Of a DNA stretch of 64,000 bases, positions 28,546-36,302 are shown piece after piece (the first letter of the stretch is position 1; each line of letters starts with the position of its first letter). This stretch comes from an uncultured Clostridia bacterium (lineage in GTDB: Bacteria > Bacillota > Clostridia > Christensenellales > Borkfalkiaceae), in the NCBI GenBank assembly GCA_944328665.1, contig CALVHS010000019.1, forward strand, positions 35,156 through 99,155, written 5' to 3'. The position numbers and the translations under genes are program-made. The notes under the pieces are model-generated. The model was not told the origin of the DNA, did not search any database, and saw nothing but the letters and a program-made list of their open reading frames with translations.

Positions 28546-28734
28546 TCATGCTCCTTTTTTCGCCTTCTTATCCTCGCTTTCAAAACCTTCCAGCTTTTCG
28601 TCGATGTAGGCGTCGATCTTTTCTTTCAGCTCGTCCTGGCTCATGCGCACGAGCGCGCGCGTCTTTTTGCTGTTGGCGACGAGCAGCGCGCCTCCCGCCA
28701 TGCCGAGAAGCATGCCGATCATAAATTTTTCCAT
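28546..28734 (-). CDS. Small single-pass membrane protein (62 residues), unknown
   Basis: I do not recognise a named family. It begins with a hydrophobic Gly/Met-rich helix (MIGMLLGMAGGALLVA, residues 5-20), then a basic stretch and a charged amphipathic helix (SQDELKEKIDAYIDEKLEGF). The layout recalls YtxH-like small membrane proteins. The ribosome binding site CGGAGGAAAAACC is good. It follows the DNA-binding-like gene by 60 bases and precedes a strong terminator, so the two probably share a transcript. Confidence 0.75.
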   Translation of the reverse strand: MEKFMIGMLLGMAGGALLVANSKKTRALVRMSQDELKEKIDAYIDEKLEGFESEDKKAKKGA

Positions 28735-28794
28735 GGTTTTTCCTCCGAAGGGAGATCTACGACTCCCGTAGCAGTATGCCCGCCGCGGCGGGAT

Positions 28795-29418
28795 TTATGC
28801 GCCGCCCTCCCCTTCTTCCTTTCCCGCGGCGCGGCGCAGGATCTCGTTTTCCTTCGTCAGCTTTTCGATCTGCTCTTTGAGACGCCCGTTCTCTTCCCGC
28901 AGCGACAGGGCGAGGCGGTCATACAGATCGTTGATCTCCCTTTCAAGGCGGCGCTGCAGCGCGTCGCTCCGCACGGGGAGGGCGACATTCAGCCCGAGCG
29001 CCTCGGCAGTCCGTTCGATGAGTTCCGGCTGTTTTTTGACGATATTGCGATACTTGTTCTGATACCGCAGCATCTGCTTTTCGTCTCCGGCACAGATGTT
29101 GGCGATGGCGCGGCGCACGGAGCAGCCGCGGCTGCGCTCGAGCAAGATCCTGCGAAGCATCTCCTCCCTCTCCGCCTCGGAGAAGGGGCGTATCTTTTCG
29201 GCATGCAGCCGTTTGCCGCACAAGATCTCCTTGGCGCGCCCGTCTCCGCTCTTCAAAAATTGATAATAGTAATTGCGCACGCTGCCGCCGGCCCTGCCCG
29301 AACGCCTGCCGTATGCCTCGAACAGGCGAGAGAGCGGTTCTCCCCGCTGCCTGCCCTCGGCGACAAATTCGATCAGCTCTTTCGCCTCCCGCACGCTGTA
29401 ACCGTTGATCTTATCCAT
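28795..29418 (-). CDS. Putative DNA-binding protein, Myb/RsfA-like N-terminus plus coiled coil
   Basis: The protein has 207 residues. The ATG at 29418 lies 7 bases after AAAGGAGG. The frame stays open much further upstream, but that part is a shadow of the opposite-strand gene. The first 55 residues (YSVREAKELIEFV, then SGRAGGSVRNYYYQFLK) resemble a Myb/SANT-type helix-turn-helix, as in RsfA sporulation regulators. A second similar basic helical unit spans about 70-135. Residues of about 160-205 form a heptad-rich coiled coil (REENGRLKEQIEKLTKENEI). Dimeric DNA binding is an inference. It is divergent from the 316-residue gene. Confidence 0.7.
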   Translation of the reverse strand: MDKINGYSVREAKELIEFVAEGRQRGEPLSRLFEAYGRRSGRAGGSVRNYYYQFLKSGDGRAKEILCGKRLHAEKIRPFSEAEREEMLRRILLERSRGCSVRRAIANICAGDEKQMLRYQNKYRNIVKKQPELIERTAEALGLNVALPVRSDALQRRLEREINDLYDRLALSLREENGRLKEQIEKLTKENEILRRAAGKEEGEGGA

Positions 29419-29449
29419 ACAAATGCCTCCTTTGGGGTTTGCCGATTTA

Positions 29450-29481
29450 TTGACATATATCCGTAATCCTATACATATAAT
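29450..29481 (+). promoter_or_regulatory. Candidate promoter in the divergent intergenic region
   Basis: On the plus strand a perfect TTGACA (29450-29455) and a perfect TATAAT (29476-29481) occur, but 20 bases apart, longer than the usual 16-18. Alternatives such as TATACA (29470-29475) are too close. Spacing this poor suggests an activator-dependent site. It would serve the 29530 gene. Confidence 0.45.
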
Positions 29482-29529
29482 GTAACGAAAATACCGAAAA
29501 AACTGCCCGCGCTGCGGGCGGAGACAGCC

Positions 29530-30480
29530 ATGAAGGTGTATTTTTCCTCGAAAGTGCCGTGCCTTCTGCGCATCGGCGGCGAGACGGCAACCTGCGGCAG
29601 ACATCCGCTCTGCGCCGATCTGCCCGAAAACGAGGTGACGCTCGCCGAATTTTTTCCGTTTGACGGCGGATTGATGCCCGCCGCCGCACCGATCGGCAGA
29701 GATACCGCCCCGCCTTTTTGCGACGTCGCCCTCTTCAACGGCGGCATGTGCGTGCACGCTGCCCGCTTTTGCGGCGCGCGGCGGGGCATGCGCGTCTTGG
29801 CACAGGAACGGGAGGGACGGGCGATGCTCACGCTCTACCGCGACGGCGAACTGCACCTCGCCGCCGAGGATAAGGATACGTTCGGCGTCCTGGCCCTGCC
29901 GGCAGAAACGGAAGATGCTTCGCTCGGCAGGCTGCGCTTTGCAGGCAGGACGCTGCTGTACGCCGAAAGCCGTGCGGGAAAGAAAAAGCGCCTCACCCTC
30001 TTTGACGGGGCATCCCCCCTCTTCGACGGCGAAGTGCTCGGCTTTGCGGGGGGAAACGAGCTCGTCACGCAGCGCCCCCTGTACGATATCCCCGGCCACG
30101 TCGCCGAAAGCACTTGGACGGCGGAAGGGGGCGGCCTGCGGCTCCTGCGCAGCGAAGTGCGGGAGCGGGAAGGCTTCGACCCGGCGGCGCTGCCCGAGCG
30201 GCTGCGCCCGTTCGCCTTTTTTCAGACGGTGCTCGCCCGCGGCGATCCCGCCAAATACCTGACCCCCGCCCTCGCGGAGCGCACAAAGGAGATCGCGGGG
30301 TATCTCGGCGATTTTTGCCGTGTCTGCCTGCCCCCGCCCGCCTGTTATAGAGCATACGGAGAAGAAAACCACGTCGCGCTCGCCTACCGCGAACGGAAAA
30401 ACCTCTTCCGCCTGCGCCTGTTTTCCGCCCCGCTCGAGGACGGAAAGATCGCAAACCTCCTTCCGTCGGACGAAAACTGA
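29530..30480 (+). CDS. Unknown protein (316 residues)
   Basis: I recognise no family. It lacks a signal peptide and membrane helices and begins MKVYFSSKVPCLLRIGG. The first two thirds look beta-rich, with repeated short strands (ALFNGGMCVHAARF, MLTLYRDGELHL, KRLTLFDGASPLFDGEVLGF). The last third looks helical (LRPFAFFQTVLARGDPAKYLTPALAERTKEIAGYLGDFC). Its codon use matches neighbours and a stem-loop follows its stop. It is divergent from the Myb-like gene, suggesting linked control. The start ATG at 29530 is the first in frame; no strong ribosome binding site precedes it (GGGCGGAGAC). Confidence 0.75.
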   Translation: MKVYFSSKVPCLLRIGGETATCGRHPLCADLPENEVTLAEFFPFDGGLMPAAAPIGRDTAPPFCDVALFNGGMCVHAARFCGARRGMRVLAQEREGRAMLTLYRDGELHLAAEDKDTFGVLALPAETEDASLGRLRFAGRTLLYAESRAGKKKRLTLFDGASPLFDGEVLGFAGGNELVTQRPLYDIPGHVAESTWTAEGGGLRLLRSEVREREGFDPAALPERLRPFAFFQTVLARGDPAKYLTPALAERTKEIAGYLGDFCRVCLPPPACYRAYGEENHVALAYRERKNLFRLRLFSAPLEDGKIANLLPSDEN

Positions 30481-30491
30481 ACCCCCTTTTG

Positions 30492-30523
30492 CCCCGTTTC
30501 CGATGAAAACGGGGTGAATTTTT
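30492..30523 (+). terminator. Intrinsic terminator after the 316-residue gene
   Basis: The stem CCCCGTTT/AAACGGGG (30492-30499 with 30507-30514) is followed by TGAATTTTT. Confidence 0.8.
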
Positions 30524-30565
30524 CTGCCTGCGGCGCGCATGCGCGGGCAGAGAAAACCAAATCAC

Positions 30566-30594
30566 TTGACAGAATGCGATTTTTTGGATAAAAT
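30566..30594 (+). promoter_or_regulatory. Promoter of the ilvB-ilvN-ilvD-cimA operon
   Basis: A perfect TTGACA (30566-30571), a 17-base spacer and TAAAAT (30589-30594) stand about 84 bases before ilvB. The leader includes the hairpin GGGCGG/CCGCCC (about 30635-30651), but no T-run, leader peptide or T-box was recognised. Confidence 0.85.
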
Positions 30595-30677
30595 AATCAA
30601 AAATATCCTTGACAATAAAGCGGAAGGGCCGGCGGGCGGCAAGACCGCCCCTGCCGTCCCCTTTACGGGAGCATATC

Positions 30678-32324
30678 ATGAAACTTACGGGAGCAGAGAT
30701 CCTCATCCATTGCCTCAAAGAACAGGGCGCCGACACCGTGTTCGGCTATCCCGGCGGCTGCGTGCTCGACATCTACGATGCACTCTACCGCGACGGCTCC
30801 ATCCGCCACATCCTCACCGCGCACGAGCAGGGCGCGGCGCATGCGGCGGACGGCTATGCGCGCGCGACGGGTAGGACGGGCGTCTGCCTGGCAACTTCCG
30901 GCCCCGGCGCGACCAACCTCGTGACGGGCATCGCCACCGCCTACATGGACTCCGTCCCCCTCGTCGCCATCACGGGCAACGTGAACGTCGCGGGGCTCGG
31001 GCGGGACAGCTTTCAGGAAGTGGACATCGCCGGCATCACCATGCCCGTGACCAAACACAACTATATCGTCAAGGACGTCAACAAGCTCGCCGAGACCGTC
31101 CGCGAGGCGTTTTATATCGCAAACGCAGGGAGAAAGGGCCCCGTGCTCGTCGACATCCCCAAAAACATCCAGACGGAGACAGCGGAATACGAGCCGGTGC
31201 CCGCGCACGGCTATACGCCCAAACCCGTCGCCAAAGAGGCGCTGGCGGAAGCGGCGAAGGCCATCCGCACTTCTAAGCGCCCCCTCATCATCGTCGGCGG
31301 CGGCGCCGTCAGTTCGGGGGCGGCGGACAAAGTGCGCGCCCTCGCGGAGCGCATCCAGGCGCCCGTCTCCTCCACCCTCATGGGGCTGGGCGTCTACCCC
31401 TCTTCCGACGAACGCTTCCTCGGGCTGGTCGGCATGCACGGCACCGACGCGAGCGCCAAGGCGTTTCTGCGCGCGGACACGGTCATCGTGTGCGGCATGC
31501 GCTTTTCCGACCGCGTGGCGGGCGACCGCAGCAAATTCCGGGACAGAAAGACGATCATCCAGTTCGACATCGACGCGGCGGAGATCGATAAAAACGTCAA
31601 AACGGACATCTCGGTGATGGCAGACCTCGGCGAGATCTTAAAGACGCTTTTGCCGCTTTTGGAGCAGGCGGATCACGCCGATTGGCTCAAAGAGGTCAAC
31701 GCCTATAAAGAATACGAAAAGAACACCGCCCCCGCGCCCGCGACAAAGGCCATCCTCGCGGCGGCGAAGGCGCACACCGACGGGGATACCCCCGTGGCGA
31801 CGGACGTCGGGCAGCATCAGATGTGGACGGCGCAATATTATCCTTTCGAAAAGCCGCGCACTTTTATCTCGAGCGGCGGGCTGGGCACGATGGGATACGG
31901 CATGGGCGCGGCGATCGGCGCGTGCATCGGCACGGGCAAACAGACGCTGCTTGTGACGGGAGACGGAAGTTTCCACATGAATCTCAACGAACTGTGCACC
32001 GCCGTGACCTATAAGCTGCCCCTCGTCATCCTGCTGGCGAACAACAACACCCTCGGCATGGTGCGCCAATGGCAGACCCTGTTCTACGGCGGGCGCTATT
32101 CGCAGACCACCCTCGGCAGAAAGACGGACTATGTCCGCCTCGCGGAAGCGTTCGGCGCAAAGGGATTGCTGCTCGATCGTCCGGAAAATGCAGAGACGGT
32201 GCTCGAAAAGGCATTCAGCGAAGAGGGGCCCGTGTTGGTCGACTGCAAGATCGACATCGACGAAAAGGTGCTGCCCATGATCGCGCCGGGCAAATCCTTC
32301 GACTCCATCATCACCAAAATATAA
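30678..32324 (+). CDS. ilvB: Acetolactate synthase, large (catalytic) subunit
   Basis: The protein has 548 residues. It is the thiamine-diphosphate enzyme that makes acetolactate or acetohydroxybutyrate for branched-chain amino acids. The ATG at 30678 starts the family N-terminus MKLTGAEILIHCLKEQGADT. The conserved FGYPGG and catalytic-Glu region (AHEQGAAHAADGYARA) are early, and the ThDP motif GDGSFHMNLNELCTA followed by NNNTLGMVRQWQ is late. It lies 12 bases before ilvN, its regulatory partner. An extension further upstream would run through the promoter region and is not used. Confidence 0.97.
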   Translation: MKLTGAEILIHCLKEQGADTVFGYPGGCVLDIYDALYRDGSIRHILTAHEQGAAHAADGYARATGRTGVCLATSGPGATNLVTGIATAYMDSVPLVAITGNVNVAGLGRDSFQEVDIAGITMPVTKHNYIVKDVNKLAETVREAFYIANAGRKGPVLVDIPKNIQTETAEYEPVPAHGYTPKPVAKEALAEAAKAIRTSKRPLIIVGGGAVSSGAADKVRALAERIQAPVSSTLMGLGVYPSSDERFLGLVGMHGTDASAKAFLRADTVIVCGMRFSDRVAGDRSKFRDRKTIIQFDIDAAEIDKNVKTDISVMADLGEILKTLLPLLEQADHADWLKEVNAYKEYEKNTAPAPATKAILAAAKAHTDGDTPVATDVGQHQMWTAQYYPFEKPRTFISSGGLGTMGYGMGAAIGACIGTGKQTLLVTGDGSFHMNLNELCTAVTYKLPLVILLANNNTLGMVRQWQTLFYGGRYSQTTLGRKTDYVRLAEAFGAKGLLLDRPENAETVLEKAFSEEGPVLVDCKIDIDEKVLPMIAPGKSFDSIITKI

Positions 32325-32336
32325 GGGGGCAAGACG

Positions 32337-32855
32337 ATGAAAAAATACACGATCTCGGCGCTGGTCGCCAATAGAAGCGGCGTACTGACGCGCATTTCCG
32401 GGCTGTTTGCGCGCCGCGGCTACAACATCGACAGCCTGTGCGTATGCGCGACGGAGGACGAAAGCCTCTCGCGCATGACCATCGTCCTGAACGGGGACGA
32501 ATACATCCTCTCGCAGATGATCAAACAGATGGACAAGCTGATCGACGTCAAAAAGATCACCCTCGCGGACGAGGACGATTCCGTGCTGCGCGAACTGCTG
32601 CTCATCAAGGTGGCGGCGCCCGCGGAAAAGCGTTCGGAGCTCATCGAGATCAAGGACGTATATAAGGCGAAGATCGTCGACCTCTCCCCCGAGAGCCTCG
32701 TGCTGGAGATCACGGGCGACCCCGTCAAACTGGACGGCTTTGTAGGCATCTTGAAACCGTACGGCATCCTCGAAATGGCGCGGACGGGCGTCACCGCCCT
32801 CGCGCGCGGCGATAAAAAACTCAAAGACCTGCTCGATTACAACGAGATGATCTGA
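32337..32855 (+). CDS. ilvN: Acetolactate synthase, small (regulatory) subunit
   Basis: The protein has 172 residues. An N-terminal ACT domain (residues 3-75; LVANRSGVLTRISGLFARRGYNIDSL) is followed by the ALS_ss_C domain (to 160). It binds the IlvB subunit and confers valine feedback control. The ribosome binding site is GGGGG at 8 bases. Length and order after ilvB are standard. Confidence 0.97.
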   Translation: MKKYTISALVANRSGVLTRISGLFARRGYNIDSLCVCATEDESLSRMTIVLNGDEYILSQMIKQMDKLIDVKKITLADEDDSVLRELLLIKVAAPAEKRSELIEIKDVYKAKIVDLSPESLVLEITGDPVKLDGFVGILKPYGILEMARTGVTALARGDKKLKDLLDYNEMI

Positions 32856-32924
32856 AGAAAACGCGGACAGGATCTTGATCTTCCGCAAAACATATGTATT
32901 CCGACTGACGGAGGGTAAACGGCC

Positions 32925-34598
32925 ATGAAAAACATCTTTTCCGAAGGGACTGCCATGTCCTCGCAGCGCTCGCTGATGCGCGCGCTCGGCTGGACGGACA
33001 GCGAAATGCAAAAGCCCATCATCGGCATCATCTGCGCGCAGAGCGAGATCATCCCCGGGCATATGTACCTCGACAAGATCGCGGAGGCGGTCAAGGAAGG
33101 GGTCATCGCGGTGGGCGGCAAGCCCGTCATCGTCCCCTCCGTCGGCGTATGCGACGGCATCGCCATGGGGCATGCGGGCATGCGCTATTCTCTCCCCTCG
33201 CGCGAGATCATCGCCGACAGCGCGGAGATCTTGGCACGGGCGCACGCCTTTTCCGGCGTCGTGTTCGTGGGCAACTGCGACAAGATCGTCCCCGGCATGC
33301 TGATGGCGGCGGTGCGGCTGGATCTGCCCTGCGCCTTCGTTTCGGGCGGGCCGATGCTGGCGGGCAAAATGCACGGCAAACGCCTTTCCCTCTCCTCCAT
33401 GTTCGAAGCGGTGGGCGCCTATAACGCGGGCAGGATCGACGGCGCGGAACTACACGAATACGAGTGCTCCGCCTGCCCCACCTGCGGCTCCTGCTCGGGC
33501 ATGTTCACGGCGAACAGCCTCAACTGCCTGACCGAAGCGCTCGGCATCGCCCTGCCCGGCAACGGCACCGTCCCCATGGTCTATTCCCGTCGCATCATGC
33601 TCGCCAAAGAGACGGGCGAAGCGGTGATGAACGCGGTACAAAGGGATATCCGCCCCTCCGCCGTGATCACCTCCAAGGCGATCAAAAACGCCGTGGCGGT
33701 GGACAACGCCATCGGCGCCTCCTCCAACAGCGTGCTGCACCTTTTGGCGCTCGCGAACGAGTTGGGCATGCGCGAAGAGGAGTTTTCCGTCGACACTTTC
33801 AACGACGTGAGCGAAAAAGTCCCCCATATCTGCAAACTTGCGCCCGCGGGCGAGGATTATATCGAAGACCTCAACGAGGCGGGCGGCATCTCCGCCGTCA
33901 TCCGCGAGCTCGAAGAGGCGGGGCTCTTTGACGGCTCCGCCATGGCCGTTTCGGGCGTGACGCAGCACGAGCGGGTGAAAAACGCGCGCGTGCTCGACGA
34001 AAAAATCGTCCGCCCGATAAGCGCCCCCTATTCCAAAACGGGCGGGCTCGCCGTCCTCAAGGGCAACCTTGCGCCCGAAGGCGCAGTCGTCAAAAAGAGC
34101 GCGGTCGACCCCGCCATGCTCCGCCACAGCGGCCCGGCAAAGGTGTTTGACGGCGAAGAGGCCGCCATGGAGGCCATCTCTGCGGGCAAGATCGTGAAGG
34201 GCGACGTGGTCGTCATCCGCTACGAGGGCCCCAAGGGCGGCCCGGGCATGCGCGAGATGCTCTCCCCCACCTCCGCCATCGTGGGCGCGGGGCTGGGCGC
34301 GGACGTGGCGCTCATCACAGACGGCAGATTTTCGGGCGCGACGCGCGGCGCCGCCATCGGACACGTCTGCCCCGAAGCGGCGGCGGGCGGGCCCGTCGGC
34401 ATTGTCCGCGACGGCGACATCATCGACATCGACATCGAAAAGGGCAAGATCGATCTGCGTTTGAGCGACGAGGAGATCGCCGAACGATCAAAGGATTTCA
34501 AGCCCTTGGAAAAGCCCGTGGACGGCTATCTGCGGCGTTACCGCGCGCAGGTGACTTCGGCGAGCAAAGGCGCAGTCCTCCGCCTCTGCGAAAAATAA
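32925..34598 (+). CDS. ilvD: Dihydroxy-acid dehydratase
   Basis: The protein has 557 residues. It dehydrates dihydroxyisovalerate and dihydroxymethylvalerate, the step after ketol-acid reductoisomerase. Cluster and metal ligands are visible in NCDKIVPGM (about residue 123-131) and ACPTCGSCSGMFTANSMN-like ACPTCGSCSGMFTANS. The GDVVVIRYEGPKGGPGMRE and ITDGRFSGATRG motifs are present. It is 69 bases after ilvN with GGAGGG before the start. No ilvC lies between or nearby. Confidence 0.96.
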   Translation: MKNIFSEGTAMSSQRSLMRALGWTDSEMQKPIIGIICAQSEIIPGHMYLDKIAEAVKEGVIAVGGKPVIVPSVGVCDGIAMGHAGMRYSLPSREIIADSAEILARAHAFSGVVFVGNCDKIVPGMLMAAVRLDLPCAFVSGGPMLAGKMHGKRLSLSSMFEAVGAYNAGRIDGAELHEYECSACPTCGSCSGMFTANSLNCLTEALGIALPGNGTVPMVYSRRIMLAKETGEAVMNAVQRDIRPSAVITSKAIKNAVAVDNAIGASSNSVLHLLALANELGMREEEFSVDTFNDVSEKVPHICKLAPAGEDYIEDLNEAGGISAVIRELEEAGLFDGSAMAVSGVTQHERVKNARVLDEKIVRPISAPYSKTGGLAVLKGNLAPEGAVVKKSAVDPAMLRHSGPAKVFDGEEAAMEAISAGKIVKGDVVVIRYEGPKGGPGMREMLSPTSAIVGAGLGADVALITDGRFSGATRGAAIGHVCPEAAAGGPVGIVRDGDIIDIDIEKGKIDLRLSDEEIAERSKDFKPLEKPVDGYLRRYRAQVTSASKGAVLRLCEK

Positions 34599-34691
34599 AA
34601 GGCGTTGCGGCGGGCGCCCGCAAAGTTTTACATGCTTTCCGGGCACCGCGCCCCTTACAAACCGCGGAAAAGACTATTTCAGGTATCTGCA

Positions 34692-36251
34692 ATGAAGCTG
34701 CAAATCTTCGATTCCTCCCTGCGCGACGGGGCGCAGGGAGCAAACGTCTCTTTTTCTGTCGACGATAAGATCAAAGTCATCGAGGCGCTCGACAGGCTGG
34801 GCATCGACTTTATCGAGGCGGGCAACCCCTTTTCCAACCCCGCGGAGATGCAATTCTTTCAAAAGATCGCGGGCATGAAGCTGTCACACGCCAAGATCGT
34901 CGCCTTCGGCTCGACGCGGCGCAAGGGCGTCTCCCCCGATGAGGACGCCAATCTGAGATCTTTGCTGGCGGCGGGGACGGAATACGTCGCCATCTTCGGC
35001 AAAAGCGATATCCGCCACGTGACGGACGTGCTCAAAGCGACGCCGGAGGAAAATTATGCCATGATCCGCGAGAGCGTGCGTTTTTTATGCGCGCACGGCA
35101 AAAAGGTCGTCTTTGACGCCGAACATTTTTTTGACGGCTATAAAGCGGACGCGGACTATGCGCTCGGCGCGCTTGCCGAGGCGCACGCTGCGGGGGCATG
35201 CACCCTGTGCCTTTGCGACACGAACGGCGGCGTCTTCCCCGACGAGGCGTATGAGATCACAAAGCGGGTGACCGAACGCTTCCCCGATACGATCGTCGCC
35301 ATCCATTGCCATAACGACGGCGGGCTGGCGGCGGCGGATTCCATCGAAGCGGTCAAGGCGGGCGCGCGGCAAATACAGGGTACGTTCCTCGGGTTCGGCG
35401 AGCGGTGCGGCAACACCAACCTTTCCACCGTCATCTGCAACCTGCAGCTCAAGCGCGGATACGAATGCATCCCGCCGGAAAATTTGAAAGACATCTACGA
35501 ATGCGCGATGGCGATCGCGGAGACGGCGAACGTCGCCATCCCCGAAAACCAGCCTTATATCGGCATGAACGCGTTTGCGCACAAGGCGGGCATGCATGCG
35601 GACGGGGTGCTGAAATACGCGGCCTCCTTCGAACACATCGATCCCGCCGCCATCGGCAACAAAAGAAAGCTCCTCCTTTCCGAAATTTCCGGCAAGAGCG
35701 CCATCTACGACAAGCTGAAAAGTTACTTCCCCTCCCTCGACAAAAGCGGCAAAGAGATGGCGGCGATCGTCTCCGCCCTCAAAGAGCGCGCGCTGGCAGG
35801 CTACCAATACGAGGCGGCGGAGGCGAGTTTTGTCCTGTTGGTGGAAAAGATCTTGGGCAAATACCGCTCCTCCTTCGATCTGATCAGCTATAAGATCATC
35901 AACGAGCAGCCCGCCATCGAGGGCAAGGTCGCCTCGGCGATCGTCAAGATCCGCGTGAACGGCATCACGAAGATCTCCGCATCCGACGGAGAAGGCCCCG
36001 TACACGCGATGGACTTGGCGCTGCGCGCGGCGCTGGCAGATTTTTATCCGGAGATCGCGCGGGTATCGCTGACAGATTTTAAGGTGCGCGTGCTCGACTC
36101 CGACAAGGCGACCGCCGCCAAGGTGCGCGTCCTGATCACCTCGGCAAACGCCGCGGACAGCTGGACGACGGTCGGCGTTTCGGAGGACGTGATCGAGGCG
36201 AGCTGGATCGCCTTGGTCGATTCCATCGATTACGCCCTGATGCGCAAATAG
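34692..36251 (+). CDS. cimA: (R)-citramalate synthase
   Basis: The protein has 519 residues. It joins acetyl-CoA and pyruvate to citramalate, a threonine-independent route to 2-ketobutyrate for isoleucine. The N-terminus IFDSSLRDGAQGANVSF holds the catalytic R-D pair. The metal-binding HCHND is near residue 200. A C-terminal LeuA-type regulatory domain (about 400-519) provides allosteric isoleucine control. The length and the motif IQGTFLGFGERCGNTNLSTV favour CimA over 2-isopropylmalate synthase. Placement after ilvD supports the assignment. The ribosome binding site is weak. Confidence 0.9.
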   Translation: MKLQIFDSSLRDGAQGANVSFSVDDKIKVIEALDRLGIDFIEAGNPFSNPAEMQFFQKIAGMKLSHAKIVAFGSTRRKGVSPDEDANLRSLLAAGTEYVAIFGKSDIRHVTDVLKATPEENYAMIRESVRFLCAHGKKVVFDAEHFFDGYKADADYALGALAEAHAAGACTLCLCDTNGGVFPDEAYEITKRVTERFPDTIVAIHCHNDGGLAAADSIEAVKAGARQIQGTFLGFGERCGNTNLSTVICNLQLKRGYECIPPENLKDIYECAMAIAETANVAIPENQPYIGMNAFAHKAGMHADGVLKYAASFEHIDPAAIGNKRKLLLSEISGKSAIYDKLKSYFPSLDKSGKEMAAIVSALKERALAGYQYEAAEASFVLLVEKILGKYRSSFDLISYKIINEQPAIEGKVASAIVKIRVNGITKISASDGEGPVHAMDLALRAALADFYPEIARVSLTDFKVRVLDSDKATAAKVRVLITSANAADSWTTVGVSEDVIEASWIALVDSIDYALMRK

Positions 36252-36256
36252 ACAGA

Positions 36257-36302
36257 CGAAAGGGAGAGCGCCCCGGCTTTTGCCGGGGCGCTCTCCCTTT
36301 CG
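36257..36302. terminator. Bidirectional terminator between convergent genes
   Basis: A 21-bp perfect stem (36257-36277 with 36282-36302) has a TTTT loop. The stop codon of the minus-strand gene begins at 36303, right beside it. Confidence 0.9.

Noticed and set aside
29419..30540. N-terminal extension of the Myb-like gene through 30540
   Set aside because: The extra 374 codons are antisense to the 316-residue gene; the real start at 29418 has a strong ribosome binding site.
31638..33374. 578-codon minus-strand open frame over ilvB, ilvN and ilvD
   Set aside because: It crosses three clear genes on the other strand; composition is that of a shadow.
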